Source: Nautilus pompilius
Lineage: Eukaryota > Mollusca > Cephalopoda > Nautilida > Nautilidae
Direction of reading: 5' to 3'
DNA: 64,000 nt
Assembly: GCA_018389105.1 (NCBI GenBank)
Contig: JACATO010002451.1
Span: forward strand, 3,240,501 to 3,304,500
How positions within the stretch are numbered: the stretch's first letter is position 1; every line of letters begins with the position of its first letter. A model generated the notes under the pieces. That model did no database searches. It had not been told where the DNA came from and saw only the letters and a list, made by a program, of their open reading frames with translations. The position numbers were made by a program, and so were the translations under genes. This document shows, in pieces, positions 42,801 to 49,756 of this stretch.

Positions 42801-45800
42801 AGCTAATTAGAGGAATTCTAGTAGGGACTGACTTGCACTACAACATTATATCTGTCTCATACTGTCCACCAGATATCTAATGCAGTCTCTTCGTAGTGCA
42901 TTCCATATATCTGTCAAGGCTTAAAGCAGTTCCAGAATAGTCCCAGTGGCATGTGGTTGCTGTCCAATGCTGGTGAGTGAAATTACTTCATGTCTAGCAT
43001 GTATATTAGCAGTCCATGACCAATTTTGTACAATCTGGTTGGAAATATGGGTTCCAAAGCACTGCTACAATTTGTTCTGCATAAAACATGCTAAGACAGT
43101 AGTTACATAAAAGAGATAGGTCGGTTATAGTCAGCGCTTGTGACCACCTCTGCCAAGTCTTTTGTGAACTGAACCAGTATCTGTACCTCTGCTGGAGTCA
43201 GCTGATAATGCTGCATTACACTGTCTGTCTACTTGTGGTCTGCAGCTTAGCTAATTCCAGGTATTGCTGCTCACTGGTTAGTCATAGTTGGATCACCATA
43301 CTCTCAATGTTTGGTAACTTATGAGAATATTTGTAAAGGTTCTATATCTTCAATGAGTGGTATGACATTTGTGGGTACACCCCACCCAGAGAGAGAGCCA
43401 TATGCAGCACTGGAAACAATAAAACTGTCACTAGGTTCATCTTTGACTGACAAGAGTTGAAGATGCCTACAGTGAATAAGGTGGCTTTAGATAGTTGTAC
43501 AATAAGTGCCATCCAAAATCTCCCCATGTTTTCCAATGTGCTATATTTATTCCTTTTTATGGAAAAATACACAGATAATAACAATCTGATCTATTTGTGT
43601 GTGTAACAAGCAGATATCAAATGTAAATCAGGCAATTCATATCTCATTTAATTCTACAAAGAAATTTTATGGCACTAATAAAAGAAAATTAATGTAAATG
43701 ATTATAAAAATTGTGCATACATTACATGAATCTAGGGGAAAGAATTCAAAACCTGTGAATTATCTAGAAAATTTGGTTGGATTTATTTAAATGAGAATTC
43801 AGATTACTAACAAAGTTCAAAATAGAATACATATTAATAATTTTAAAAATTAAAATAAATAATGGATGCCAACCATGAGTTTTCTGTTCACTTGACATTT
43901 ACTGAAAGTACATCATTGTCATTGCTGCCGACCCTTTCAGACTTACATTGTGCACATGTACATGTACAATCCAGTAGTTTGACATTTCTTGCTTATTTAA
44001 CTTTAGGTTGTGTTTCTAACAATGGTGAAAAATGCATTACTGACAGAATCTCTTAATTACTATCAATGCTAATAAGGATTATATTCCTACCACATAACCA
44101 GAGTGTTGCCATCTCAAAACAATGGTATCAATAACTTCCTGACATTACTAGCCTTAGCCATATGTCTAAGGATAAGTATAACTGCTGGATGCATGAAGAC
44201 ACTGAAATAAATACAAAAAAAAAAAATGGTATTCAACTGTTTGTTGAAATATATTTGGTAGCATGGCAACATACTTTCATAGTTGACCATATACATGTTG
44301 AGCGTACCTTTTATTAGTAATCAACAGTCATGACACCACCTTCATGCCTTGCAAATGCTGTTTATTGCATGGTAATAATCAACCAACTAGAAATAAAACT
44401 GTTAATTAACCTGTTTCCCTGATTCCTTTCTGTAGCAGCTTGTTTTGTGTCTGCTACTATGTTGCACTCAACAGGCTGATCGCTGAGTTTTGATAGATTT
44501 AATAACAACATGCTGTACAATGCTGCTACTTGTTATCACAACCATTTTGTTGATTATGAAGTTATAGCAGATGATTTGCTGTTAATTCTTGGAGACATTT
44601 TCCCCATTTCCTATGATTCCACCATCTACACGGTGCTGATTCATTATATGATGCACTAATGATTAGATGAATAGTTTCATACATTTTTCAGTTGATTGAT
44701 AGTTCTCTCTTTTTTTGTGTCAAAACTTATATTGCAGTAAGCATAGAAAACAAAAATATTAAAGGAGAGCTACATCTTTTAGCTGCTAGAATCCAAGTGT
44801 GATCTTTCAAAAAAACACAACAGCATGCATTGGTGACAGCATTAACAATGTTCTACTTTTTTCCAAATGCATTTTCTCTCTCTAACAGATCTCTGTGTCA
44901 TTTGCAAGTTTTGAGTGGTTTAGATAATTGTATACTGCCATAATACAGCTCAGATTACTAATTAACAAAGCAAAAAATAAATGGCCATAAAAGATCCACT
45001 GCTATTACACAATGGAATTGCAAGTGACATCCACTTTAGACATTTGGTGGGATAATTTCAGTGACATTTACAACATCCAAATATAGAATTTATCCTGAAG
45101 GTGAAATCATTTTTTCTTGATATCATTGTAGTGTTATCTAAAAATATGCCTAGAAAACCTACCTTCACCAATCAAGTGGAATAGTTTCATTCCTAAGATC
45201 TATAAAATTAATTTCATATTTATTCTTCTTTTCATATTCTACAAGTTCTCTTCCTCTTATATGAATATTAATATTGAAAATGAATTTATAAAATGTAAAA
45301 GTGAAGCTGAAGAACCTCCAATTTGTAAAGTCCCCCGACAAGGGAGTTAGCTGCAGTTTACTCCACACAAGTTCGTTGATAACCATGAACCAACAACACT
45401 GGATTTTTCTTTCTTTCTTTTTTTAAACATTTTTTCAAACTTTCTACTGAAGATCTTCATGATGAACAACAGACTGACCAAAAAATCATCCTCATAAAAC
45501 AGTAATTACAAAACCTGAAACTTCATTTAATTGTTGACTTTTCTCCAAACCATAAAAACAAAGATTTCAGGTATCTAAGTTGTCCACTTGAACTTCTAGT
45601 ACTGAGGCTTGATAAAATCACTGAAAGCGTAAGCATATTTCTAACAGAAAAGAAAAGCAATGAATTTTTATGCACCTATTGACTAAAAAAGTCAGTAATC
45701 TGTAAAATGTATATGCCAACAGTCAAGGTGTCAATCAACAATGTATAACTTGCCTCAAAATTGTATTGTTGCTGTTTTTTTTTTTTTGTTTTTTTTAACA

Positions 45801-48163
45801 AATGGCCTGTGGCTTTTAACTCCAGGTGAATCTCTCAAGAAGATGATGAAAATTATGCCCAAAATAAAGTATGACAGCGAAGTGTGGAGTGCCTGTACTT
45901 CTACAAAAAACTTGGATAAGCTCAGTATTCTACATAATCAAGCTTAAAGCTTACAATATATATATAACTGGTGCTCTACATAGCAGACCTATCAATAGCC
46001 TTTCAAGAAAAGCTGATTTGGTTCTTGTTACATCTTCAGAGTAAAGTGATCGAATTTGTAGAGAAATTCAAATGTCAACATGTGGACCACCCTTGTATTT
46101 AGAACAAAACATTCCTTGTTGATTTAAATGTCCAACAATACATCAAAGTTACAAAGAGCTAACTGAGAAGTTTGAGATAAATGGGTGATGGAGAACCACT
46201 GGCTAAAGTCCAGCAATCAACACCATGAGTAGCATCACAGAATGTTACAATTAATGAAGATTTTATCCTACCAGAAGATTTTATCCTACCGTGTTCTAAA
46301 TCAGAGCATCCTCAATACTTATTCAACCTAGCAAATGAAACATTAGCTACATTACTTCAGGACTCAGTGTAGATATATATATATATTACAGATGGAGCAG
46401 TAAAAGATGCTTTTAAGTCTGGTGGATCTGGAGTGTACATAATAATACTGGATAAGAAAAAAAGTAGACACATCAGATGAAATTATCTGTAGCAGCTACC
46501 ACACAGAGACAGTTGTATTTTAAGAAGAATGCCAGCTTTTATTTGAAGTAGCCCGTCGTGTAAATATCTTCATTGACAGTAAGTCACTCCTACAATCTCT
46601 GAAGACCATAAGAAAAACTAGTCAGAAGCAAGATCAGTGAATACTTAATGCGCTCATAGCACTATCTGAAAAAGGTTTTACATTTATATTGCAACTACCA
46701 TGATATTTGGCCTACCATGCAAACTGACAAAACTGCCACCAAGTTACCTCAGAGTCTAGGCTAAGATATGACTTCTCAAAAAAAGCATATGTCAGCTGAA
46801 AAATTAAGGATCTAGGCAGGATTGAATTGAAAACAACACACATCTTGATTTCAAGTAGTTAAAATAAGCAAATTTTCAAAGAGATTTTCACAAATTACCA
46901 AACGATCTAAAGGTATACAATAGTAAACTATGTACTGAGTGAGATAGAAGTCACCACATCAAAGACATGAACATTATCTCAAAAAATGTCCAAAATATAC
47001 CCAAGATAGACATATCTGTTGTGGCAGCACTATTTCCAGAACTAGAATTGCTGACATGCTTTTAAAAAATATTAAATCAGCAATAGTTTCTATGGTTGAA
47101 TTACAGCTTCTTGGAAGGCCCGAGAGAGTGATACTCTGAAGCATCAAAAGAACAAGCAAGCAAGCAATTCTGGATGGTAGACTGCACTGAAGAAAAGTGA
47201 ACTTCAAAATTCTATAATTATCACTTATTGCATGTGCAGGTTTAAACATCAACAAATTACAAGTCTTAAATCAAAATAAAAGTGAATGGCACTGAAGGCA
47301 TTTTCAGACATACCACCTTTGTTCAGATTTTATGTAGTAGTTTACTTCAATAATAAAAACGTTAATAATAATAATAGCAACAATTTAATTAAGCTAACAT
47401 TAATGTCTTTTTTAATACACCTGGTTTATATACTATGTAATCTGTTTGGTATGCAGCAAACACAAGAGCTGCTTAGCTATGTTGTCTCTGAGCCCCGAGC
47501 AAAGGATAGCACAATTTATAACATGTACAAAATGTGTAATAAGACTCCAAATTAAAAGAATATAGAGGTGGTTAGCAGTTTTAATTTAATCCTTAACTAA
47601 ATACTTTTCAAATATTTGAGTGATGTCATAACTTTGTTTCATAGTTGTATGTTGCAGTGTTCAGTTTTGCTATATACGCAGTACAACAACAGGGACCTTC
47701 TGATGGCACTGAACTTCTATTCTCACTTCAAGAGAGTTTGAAAATGCAAGGTGGCAGACTCCAAAGTATTAGCATGAAAATGTTTCATTATTTCCAATAT
47801 GCATTCACTAACTTATGAATGGTAATTTTAACACTGAAATCAAATCAGATCAAAACTATTAATGTAAGTTGAAATTGTTAAATTCAGAGTTTCTTTAATC
47901 TATTGATTATTGACCTTTGCTGTGACATGTTGCGCATTAAGAAACTTTCCATGGAATTCAGCTTTAAGCTTGAACCACAATCCTCAGAAAGACGTGCAAG
48001 CGTTTTGCACGTAGCTGTAGCAGGATCACAGATCTTGGAGAAAAAAACAGTGTGCTTTGAAATCTGACAAAAACAGTACTTACTTTGATCAAGTTTGTAG
48101 CAATACTAGAACAAGCTGAGACTACCGTTTTCAAACATCTATCATGGACCACAAAATTGCACA
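655..48163 (-). CDS. DGKQ: Diacylglycerol kinase theta, internal part (14 exons, open at both ends)
   Basis: Diacylglycerol kinases phosphorylate diacylglycerol to phosphatidic acid and so end DAG signalling at membranes; the theta class has three C1 zinc fingers and a Ras-associating/PH-like region before the kinase domain. Joining 14 minus-strand exons with consistent phases gives about 461 codons without a stop. Residues 1-27 are the end of C1-1, 28-91 are C1-2, about 96-155 are C1-3 (HFHHWREGNLP and CEWCGVTAHATCY motifs), 184-240 are a Gly-rich then highly charged linker, 241-411 are the RA/PH-like region, and 412-461 contain ISLFVGNLPTGLS, which matches the theta segment before the catalytic domain. 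The N-terminus, first C1 half and kinase domain are outside the window or undetected. C1 order, the HHWREGNLP motif and the VGNLPTGLS segment separate theta from other DGK classes. The assignment is from remembered family sequence, not a search. Confidence 0.93.
1120..1320 (+). repeat. tRNA-derived SINE
   Basis: A tRNA-like head carries an A-box-like ggccggtggtttgacta and a B-box-like gagtttgactctcg about 40 bases later. It is followed by a ttaccttttcttcttgctc body and a tail with catcccacatctaaaaagga and tctagtaggaattt. The tail matches the copies at 1 and 42771; the head is related to the minus-strand copies near 6650, 15600 and 58900. Confidence 0.7.
2125..2235 (-). CDS. DGKQ: DGKQ exon l: end of RA region
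   Basis: This 111-nt exon (ttttctcag to gtgagt, 37 codons, phase 0 to 0) encodes NYPDKYSLIEVVLDKGVAER then ALGRDERPWELIQQCRK. SLIEVVLDKGVAERALGRDE.P is the closing RA-type strand and helix and matches the FQLVEVAMG...ERTMLMDEQP region of human DGKQ. Confidence 0.95.
2236..3389. other. Intron sequence without recognised gene
   Basis: Complex, mildly AT-rich intron DNA. Small open frames are present but none resembles a known family. Part may belong to the neighbouring hAT relic, whose left end is undefined. Confidence 0.5.
3390..4800 (+). pseudogene. hAT transposase relic (GTF2IRD2-like)
   Basis: Plus-strand reading gives CKTAMCIAKHSKPFTDGNYL (about 3490-3550), then LFNDLPNKEFILSQIKGLP and EHVNEMADNRDQ (about 3580-3690), and near 4650-4680 STYLSEQIFSL. 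These are, in order, the conserved start and C-terminal dimerisation motif of hAT transposases of the type that gave rise to GTF2IRD2 and ZBED/SCAND3 genes. The frame is broken many times and the middle is barely recognisable, so it is an old dead copy. Terminal inverted repeats were not found. Confidence 0.72.
5174..5264 (-). CDS. DGKQ: DGKQ exon k: second RA-like segment
   Basis: This 91-nt exon (tcttttcaag to gtaaat, phase 2 to 0) encodes VAVGCKYVQVTRETTTDQVI then ALALAKFGIQ. It aligns with the VGVAYVSVRVTPKSTARSVV stretch of human DGKQ, an RA-type beta hairpin followed by helix. Confidence 0.93.
5265..5975. other. Intron, nothing recognised
   Basis: AT-rich intron with a short AAC repeat at 5484-5501. 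No coding or structural signal seen. Confidence 0.6.
5976..6114 (-). CDS. DGKQ: DGKQ exon j: RA/PH-like region
   Basis: This 139-nt exon (ttgcacag to gtaagt, phase 1 to 2) encodes GERELEESSPIRIQLKTPDG, then KRPSIFLRFKEKDPDKGYIK and VYSGGL. The last part aligns with the VLKIYPGWLKV segment of theta kinases, where a second RA-like or PH-like fold begins. Confidence 0.92.
6560..6715 (-). repeat. tRNA-derived SINE
   Basis: Read on the minus strand it has an A-box-like ggcggttgagcagctc, a B-box-like gggcctgagtttaaattc, then gagaccagttttgatgttg and tacctctctggg. The same order of motifs occurs at about 58860-58960 and 15555-15650. Confidence 0.65.
6999..7071 (-). CDS. DGKQ: DGKQ exon i: Ras-associating domain, middle
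   Basis: This 73-nt exon (tattccag to gtaagt, phase 0 to 1) encodes EAALKTFHISDDPKNYYVSE then ASEF. It directly continues the RA helix (AILEAALKTFHI) of the preceding exon, and DPKNYYV is a typical RA strand. Confidence 0.93.
7362..7459 (-). CDS. DGKQ: DGKQ exon h: start of Ras-associating domain
   Basis: This 98-nt exon runs from ttctttcag to gtaaga, phase 1 to 0. It encodes EVIRVFDGNASLKRRMYRTI then SVSKHAPAQAIL. The pattern (I/V)xVFDG...(R/K)xYRTI.VS....A is the first strand pair of the RA fold and aligns with the FDGDDAVRRSQFR region of human DGKQ. Confidence 0.94.
7460..8519. other. Intron with CT microsatellite
   Basis: AT-rich intron with a (TC)7 run at 7641-7655. Nothing else recognised. 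Confidence 0.6.
8520..8633 (-). CDS. DGKQ: DGKQ exon g: highly charged linker
   Basis: This 114-nt exon (atttgtag acceptor, gtaagt donor, phase 1 to 1) encodes TVSEEWSSSGDSKEDEERER then RRSPREKDGKDKDKDSEG. It is a Ser/Glu/Lys/Asp-rich, probably disordered tether between the C1 fingers and the RA region, with several possible phosphorylation sites. As a phase 1-1 exon it is also a possible cassette. Identity rests on phase continuity, not conservation. Confidence 0.82.
9050..9660 (-). pseudogene. CR1/Jockey-like LINE reverse-transcriptase fragment
   Basis: Minus-strand translation shows, after correcting frame by eye, an ENLKHLNKWAEKLQKI-like stretch (about 9400-9460) and SKAN.ILGLLNETITMKAPD followed by LQFKVLVRPYLMKNAVQVL (about 9120-9245). 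These are the linker and thumb-region motifs of CR1/Jockey-clade reverse transcriptases (LNRLNEWA..., SKANRILGLI..., LYKSLVRPHLEY...). Stops and frameshifts are frequent. No 5' part or 3' tail was identified. Confidence 0.72.
10600..10608 (-). CDS. DGKQ: DGKQ candidate 9-nt microexon
   Basis: Nine bases (cgttaccca) sit between an acceptor (tcggaactacag) with a T-rich tract upstream and a strong gtaagtacc donor. Included, they insert Ala-Leu-Pro within the linker; skipped, the frame stays open because the length is a multiple of three and both neighbours are phase 1. No other exon with this donor fits. It is proposed from splice signals only and needs transcript support. Confidence 0.5.
10609..12811. 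other. Two introns around exon f, nothing recognised
   Basis: AT-rich sequence with A-runs at 10926-10949 and 12295-12309. A 91-codon plus-strand open frame at 11958-12233 has no family resemblance or start context and is treated as chance. Confidence 0.55.
11511..11561 (-). CDS. DGKQ: DGKQ exon f: short glycine-rich linker exon
   Basis: This 51-nt exon has a ttttttttag acceptor and a gtaata donor, phase 1 to 1, encoding IRPKETGGGGKAGSEL. It lies between C1-3 and the RA region. Support is the open frame, matching phases and position; the sequence itself is poorly conserved. Because length is a multiple of three it could be skipped without frameshift. Confidence 0.75.
12812..12953 (-). CDS. 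DGKQ: DGKQ exon e: end of third C1 finger and following basic stretch
   Basis: This 142-nt exon runs from tttgcag to gtatgt, phase 0 to 1. It starts AHATCYRSLPEECNFG, supplying the last His and Cys ligands of C1-3, followed by TLREIMLPSSCLTIPRV, the conserved post-C1 segment of theta kinases. The end (ETILGISRKL) leads into a less conserved linker. Confidence 0.93.
13515..14326 (-). mobile_element. Tc1/mariner-superfamily element, deleted
   Basis: The ends form inverted repeats: tctataaag...gtgcaact at each border, and further in a 26-base stretch beginning gatgtgcacatcatagaaac that is identical in inverted orientation (about 13555-13580 and 14267-14292). A minus-strand reading at 13710-13925 gives GLIAWPPYLPDLFSSRLFFI then GYAKSGVYS, matching the WPPRSPDLTPLDFFLWGxxKxxVY C-terminal block of IS630-Tc1-mariner transposases. 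At about 810 bp it is too short for a full transposase, so most of the catalytic core is lost. Exact termini and target duplication are uncertain. Confidence 0.75.
14728..14859 (-). CDS. DGKQ: DGKQ exon d: third C1 finger, main part
   Basis: This 132-nt exon (44 codons, phase 0 to 0) is bounded by tttttaaag and gtgagt. It encodes LTLVHFHHWREGNLP, then C..C and C motifs ending MRCEWCGVT. The HHWREGNLP string is diagnostic of the third, extended C1 domain of DGK theta. Confidence 0.96.
14860..16870. other. Intron with SINE and unassigned sequence
   Basis: Mostly AT-rich. A minus SINE lies at 15540-15660. From 16380 to 16780 the sequence is more complex and a 60-codon minus frame exists, but I cannot assign it to a family. 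Confidence 0.5.
15540..15660 (-). repeat. tRNA-derived SINE
   Basis: On the minus strand: A-box-like ggtggtactggattgctaag, B-box-like caagtttgattcccatag, then ggactggttcagtgtggc and atacctctccagc. Same family as the copies at 6560-6715 and 58850-58960. Confidence 0.65.
16871..18308 (-). mobile_element. piggyBac-type element with deleted transposase
   Basis: The element is flanked by TTAA on both sides (16867-16870 and 18309-18312) and has 16-base inverted ends, ccctttcatggtcgga and, inverted, ctctttcatagtcgga, the usual piggyBac layout. Minus-strand coding relics appear in order: an acidic N-terminus near 17930-18060 (FDDDYSLNSDFEGFNENDVE), a DDE_Tnp_1_7 region near 17340-17880 ending FIPPENISIDEAMVKFN, which holds the first catalytic Asp, and a C-terminal Cys-rich domain near 17040-17230 (CVQC...C, YGCNQCQVNLC). 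The part between the first Asp and the C-terminus is missing and stops occur, so it cannot encode an active enzyme. Confidence 0.9.
18313..19762. other. Intron, no gene recognised
   Basis: Mixed-complexity intron. A TA-rich microsatellite lies at 19169-19202. Bases 18480-19140 are less AT-rich than the surroundings and may be an unrecognised repeat. Confidence 0.5.
19763..19851 (-). CDS. DGKQ: DGKQ exon c: second half of second C1 finger
   Basis: This 89-nt exon has a ttattgcag acceptor and a gtaagt donor, entering with two bases of a split Ile codon and leaving in phase 0. It encodes CEYYAHLDCQDFVVSDC then KECATYVPQRDL, with the closing Cys/His ligands of C1-2 and the short spacer to C1-3. 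Joined to the preceding exon it gives RCEICEYYAHLDC, an uninterrupted zinc-finger motif. Confidence 0.95.
19852..23834. other. Long intron, mostly unassigned
   Basis: AT-rich to about 22000, with an 18-A run at 22003-22020. From 22040 to 23600 the sequence is more balanced in composition and probably repeat-derived, but I recognise no protein. Minus frames of 107 and 74 codons near 22067-22390 overlap each other and match nothing I know. Confidence 0.45.
22737..22781. other. Compound hairpin
   Basis: An outer stem gatctctg/cagagatc and an inner stem atcagtgg/ccactgat with a 5-base loop form a perfect 16-bp arm interrupted by a one-sided 8-base bulge. Confidence 0.6.
23835..25020 (-). mobile_element. 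Tc1-like transposon, dead transposase
   Basis: Inverted ends begin cagtattgaaaataattata and, inverted, cagtattggaaataattatg, each next to a TA target (23833-23834; 25021-25022); the element is 1186 bp. Minus-strand reading near 23910-24230 shows FQYDIGPLSIQPM.., KVIWNIKRLMEYL, and LDELWKVLQDIWNKIP, the C-terminal half of a Tc1-type (DD34E) transposase (FQQDNDPKHTA...SPDLNIIE...LW..LQ..WN.IP). Stops and frameshifts are abundant. Confidence 0.83.
25315..25417 (-). CDS. DGKQ: DGKQ exon b: first half of second C1 finger
   Basis: This 103-nt exon runs from cccttcag to gtaagt, starts in phase 0 and ends in phase 1. It encodes NPVAHCWSEPGHFKRKFC then NVCRKRLEDSLAIRCE. The HC...FC..C spacing and KRKFC..CRK are typical of the atypical second C1 domain of theta kinases. 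It is 22.7 kb downstream of the previous exon. Confidence 0.95.
26000..28250 (-). pseudogene. hAT transposase relic (GTF2IRD2-like)
   Basis: In minus-strand order: SENIAEHSKTYSDSEFVGEC then LHAVDDILCPGKNKEIDNII (27333-27629), FLLVIDESANVSDTVQLAVF (about 27270-27330), NLAFLVGFTFYLNELNLKLQ and HVKMFQNKICLWERRLKNGN (26495-26797), and at the end a degraded LFGSS...MKFRIKNKIKADRLS (about 26150-26270). This is the full domain order of a hAT transposase of the GTF2IRD2/ZBED type, including the catalytic DES motif. Several open stretches of 70-100 codons survive, but stops between them make it a pseudogene. It is opposite in strand to the hAT relic at 3390. Confidence 0.85.
28251..33282. other. Intron, no gene recognised
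   Basis: Strongly AT-rich. Holds an ATT/AT microsatellite at 29233-29270, a GGGA-rich run at 31251-31278 and several T- or A-runs. At 29377 ttacagtaaattcccatttt resembles a pogo-type element end, without a partner. Confidence 0.5.
33283..36605 (-). mobile_element. Mariner element with anomalous interior
   Basis: The ends are inverted repeats, ttaggttgttacaaaagttt and, inverted, ttaggtcgttacaaaagttt, with TA on each side (33281-33282; 36606-36607). Minus-strand coding relics fit a mariner transposase: near 34190-34310 a DEKW/LYDN..SAQWLD-type block (NNQHSGL), and near 33360-33600 TDYYLSKHLNSFLHMKSFSN, NQAAIETAFQ and FVNSRNPEFFENGINALVTH. Bases 34110-34691 are repeated in degraded form at 35894-36366, and the sequence between is composed of C-rich and G/T-rich runs. 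Without the duplicated and low-complexity part the element would be about 1.6 kb, closer to the usual 1.3 kb. Confidence 0.78.
34692..35893. other. Strand-asymmetric low-complexity block
   Basis: The block starts C-rich (34700-34820, with runs of 7-10 C), becomes T-rich (34860-34950), then G/T-rich with almost no A or C (about 35190-35860). Open frames of 65-103 codons here on both strands are a by-product of the composition and are not genes. Confidence 0.8.
36606..39900. other. Intron, no gene recognised
   Basis: AT-rich intron with a CT microsatellite at 38180-38196. At 39587-39650 the sequence following ttacagtaaaatttattaat looks like one end of a pogo/Tigger-type element (ctggcaacctgtaatctgaa), without a matching other end. 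Confidence 0.5.
40150..40440 (-). pseudogene. CR1/Jockey-like LINE, C-terminal fragment
   Basis: Minus-strand reading contains LRGNLIKLIKIFNRLMSINK then a NVFNRMAARIENTVD-like stretch, corresponding to the RRRGDLIxxYKILNG...F...R...AWNSLP end of CR1/Jockey-type reverse transcriptases. It has stops and no recognisable 3' tail. It may be the same LINE type as at 9050-9660, but the two fragments cover different parts and cannot be compared directly. Confidence 0.6.
40617..41917 (+). mobile_element. Tc1-type transposon with 41-bp identical ends
   Basis: The element is 1301 bp, flanked by TA (40615-40616; 41918-41919). The first 41 bases from caggtgcatctcaaaaaatt are identical to the inverted right end. 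More diverged inverted similarity continues for over 50 bases to attctaga(c/t)tcattaca, as in IR/DR Tc1 elements. It encodes one degraded transposase described separately. The near-perfect ends suggest a recent arrival compared with the other transposons here. Confidence 0.95.
40728..41639 (+). pseudogene. Tc1 transposase, frameshifted and deleted
   Basis: Three frames carry consecutive parts. The HTH start is ERAGCSQSAVSKYIHGK (40780-40840). The second HTH and catalytic core run to LYGDADF (about 40900-41382) with LFSDESKFC carrying the first catalytic Asp and VMIWGAMSSAG. The C-terminus holds HWPVNSPDMNPIENLWG (catalytic Glu) and ends at tga/tag near 41639. Between DADF and the Lys-Thr-Thr-Ser-Asn-Trp-Phe motif the usual QQD(L/N)AP.H block with the second Asp is missing, and a second gap follows Trp-Phe. 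There is also an in-frame TAA near 40900. The enzyme cannot be active. Confidence 0.92.
41918..45785. other. Intron, no gene recognised
   Basis: Includes the SINE tail at 42760-42850. Bases 42890-43600 and 44300-44700 are compositionally balanced and may be old transposon sequence. The minus frames at 43342-43584 (80 codons) and 45165-45386 (73 codons) match no family I can name. Confidence 0.45.
42760..42850 (+). repeat. SINE tail fragment
   Basis: ctggtttcctcccacagcta followed by attagaggaattctagtagg matches the tails at 1-62 and about 1250-1300. No tRNA-like head is attached. Confidence 0.6.
45790..46900 (+). pseudogene. Non-LTR retrotransposon relic with RNase H domain
   Basis: Plus-strand translation gives KIKYDSEVWSACTSTKNLDK then LSILHNQALKL (about 45860-45955) and TGALHSRPINSL (45967-46005), the end of a Jockey/I-type reverse transcriptase. 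It is followed by YTDGAVKDAFKSGGSGVYII (about 46387-46450) and IDSKSLLQSLKT (about 46570-46605), the TDG and DS motifs of an RNase H domain. Several frameshifts and stops break it. The RT-RNase H order points to the I/R1/LOA-type LINEs. Confidence 0.78.
46901..48083. other. Intron end, nothing recognised
   Basis: AT-rich sequence between the LINE relic and exon a. It may include the 3' part of the LINE but no poly-A tail or boundary is evident. Confidence 0.5.
48084..48163 (-). CDS. DGKQ: DGKQ exon a: end of first C1 finger
   Basis: This 80-nt exon has an acceptor after tttttcag and a gtaagt donor. It starts by completing a split codon (two bases) and ends in phase 0. It encodes CNFVVHDRCLKTVV then CSSIATNLIK: the last Cys/His ligands of C1-1 and the linker to C1-2. 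The upstream exon must end with the first base of the split Val codon and carry the His-Phe start of the finger. I looked for it between 48164 and 64000 and did not find it. Confidence 0.9.
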
Positions 48164-48634
48164 CTGAAAAATAAAAATAATACAATTTTAAATTATTTTT
48201 TAGAAAAAGAGCAAAAACCTAGGTGTATGCTACAACTAAAGATTACAATGCAAAAATGCTCTCTTAATTCTAAAATTAATTTTTAATGCACACAGTGTAA
48301 TTATGGGAAAATGTAAGCTTTTCACTAAAAGTTTCACAAGTGGGAGTTAAACATTTTTTAAAATAAAAACTTCAAAATGCATCTGTGATCAAGTAAAATA
48401 TGGGTGTGTCGCAAGTAATATAAAGATCTAGCACTAATATATATGGAGAGTACATTTCATTATAAGATGAAACTATTTAATGTTAAGAGAGAGAAATATT
48501 GTTTGAATATTTTAACATAGTAACATTAACTATAAGCAACTTTATATACCATGGTTCCAATTACCAGAATTAGATAAATCAGCAAGTTTTCTTATGCATA
48601 TTTCCTGTGCTAGAACTGTGGTAAAAAAAATATA

Positions 48635-49756
48635 CACTGGCTAGCCACTTTATTAAGACTCATACCCTTTCAAACTTTGGCCTGAGCTAGGCTGCAGATT
48701 CAAATTAGATTAACCACATGATGTGACAGGTGATCCCTGCAGCATTATATGTGACGACTTAGACTGACTGCAAATGTGTTTGTCCAACAGTTATAGAAGT
48801 AGTAGAGACATAACAGCATCTAAGAGACGCATAATAGTGGGTGCACATCTAGCAGGTGTCAGTGGCCAAAACAATTTCATTGGTAGGCTGCTCAAAGACA
48901 TCAATCATTTGAGTTGATCAAACAAAGTCAAAGAGTGAAGAAATTTTTTTCTCTGAGGGGGAATTGCAGCTACATACACGTAGTTACAGAAAAGAGAAAA
49001 ACAATTAGACAGCACAGTAAAATCCAGCTGTCATCAAACAATTGATCAACTGAGAGAGACATTCAATGTAGGGCAATCCACACCTAGCCCCAGCCATACT
49101 TTGCAACAACAACAAAAAAAACATTGCAATGAATGGACTAGAGACCATTGCATAAACCAATATCATAGTTACCAACATGCAAAGAGTACAGACATGAAAC
49201 CCATGGAGAACTGATGTGGTTTGACAAATTATGCTTCACCCTTTTTTGCACAGATAAAGATGATTTGGAACTTGATTCATCTTGCAGACTTCTAATGGAA
49301 TTGTCATGAGTTAGGGTATGCTTTGCCTTCATACCTTGGGCCCCCTGGTCCCCTTAGAAGGCAGAATGAATGCCAAAACTTATCTCAACATTATTTCTGA
49401 GTACACCCAGAATGCTTCAAGTGTACCTTGATAGAGACAGCTGCTTCCAAGATGGCAAAGCTCCTCCACCATGCCCACATTGTGTTCATGGTTTGAGGAA
49501 CATGAGAGATTTCGCTCATCTCCCATGGCCAACACAATCCCCGGATCTTAATCCAATTGAGCATTTGTGAAATGAACTTGCAGGATGCATTTACTATCAC
49601 AATCCTCTGCATACTTCGCTGCATGTATTGTGTACAGAATTAATGACTAAATGGGAAAATATCATAGGACACCTTCCAGCACCTTGTGGATTGTATACCA
49701 AATTATTCAGGCAAAAGGCAGCTCAACTCATTATTAGGAATAGGTCCTCCAGCCAG
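48635..49756 (+). mobile_element. Tc1-type transposon, dead transposase
   Basis: Left end after TATA reads cactggctagccactttatt; the right end inverted reads ctggctggaggacctattcc before a TATA. Plus-strand relics fit a Tc1 transposase: ASKRRIIVGAHLAGVSGQNN (about 48820-48880, helix-turn-helix) and FAHLPWPTQSPDLNPIEHL (49510-49567, with the catalytic Glu), then LAGC..YHNPLHTSLHVL. Stops and frameshifts throughout. Termini are placed to within a few bases. Confidence 0.78.
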
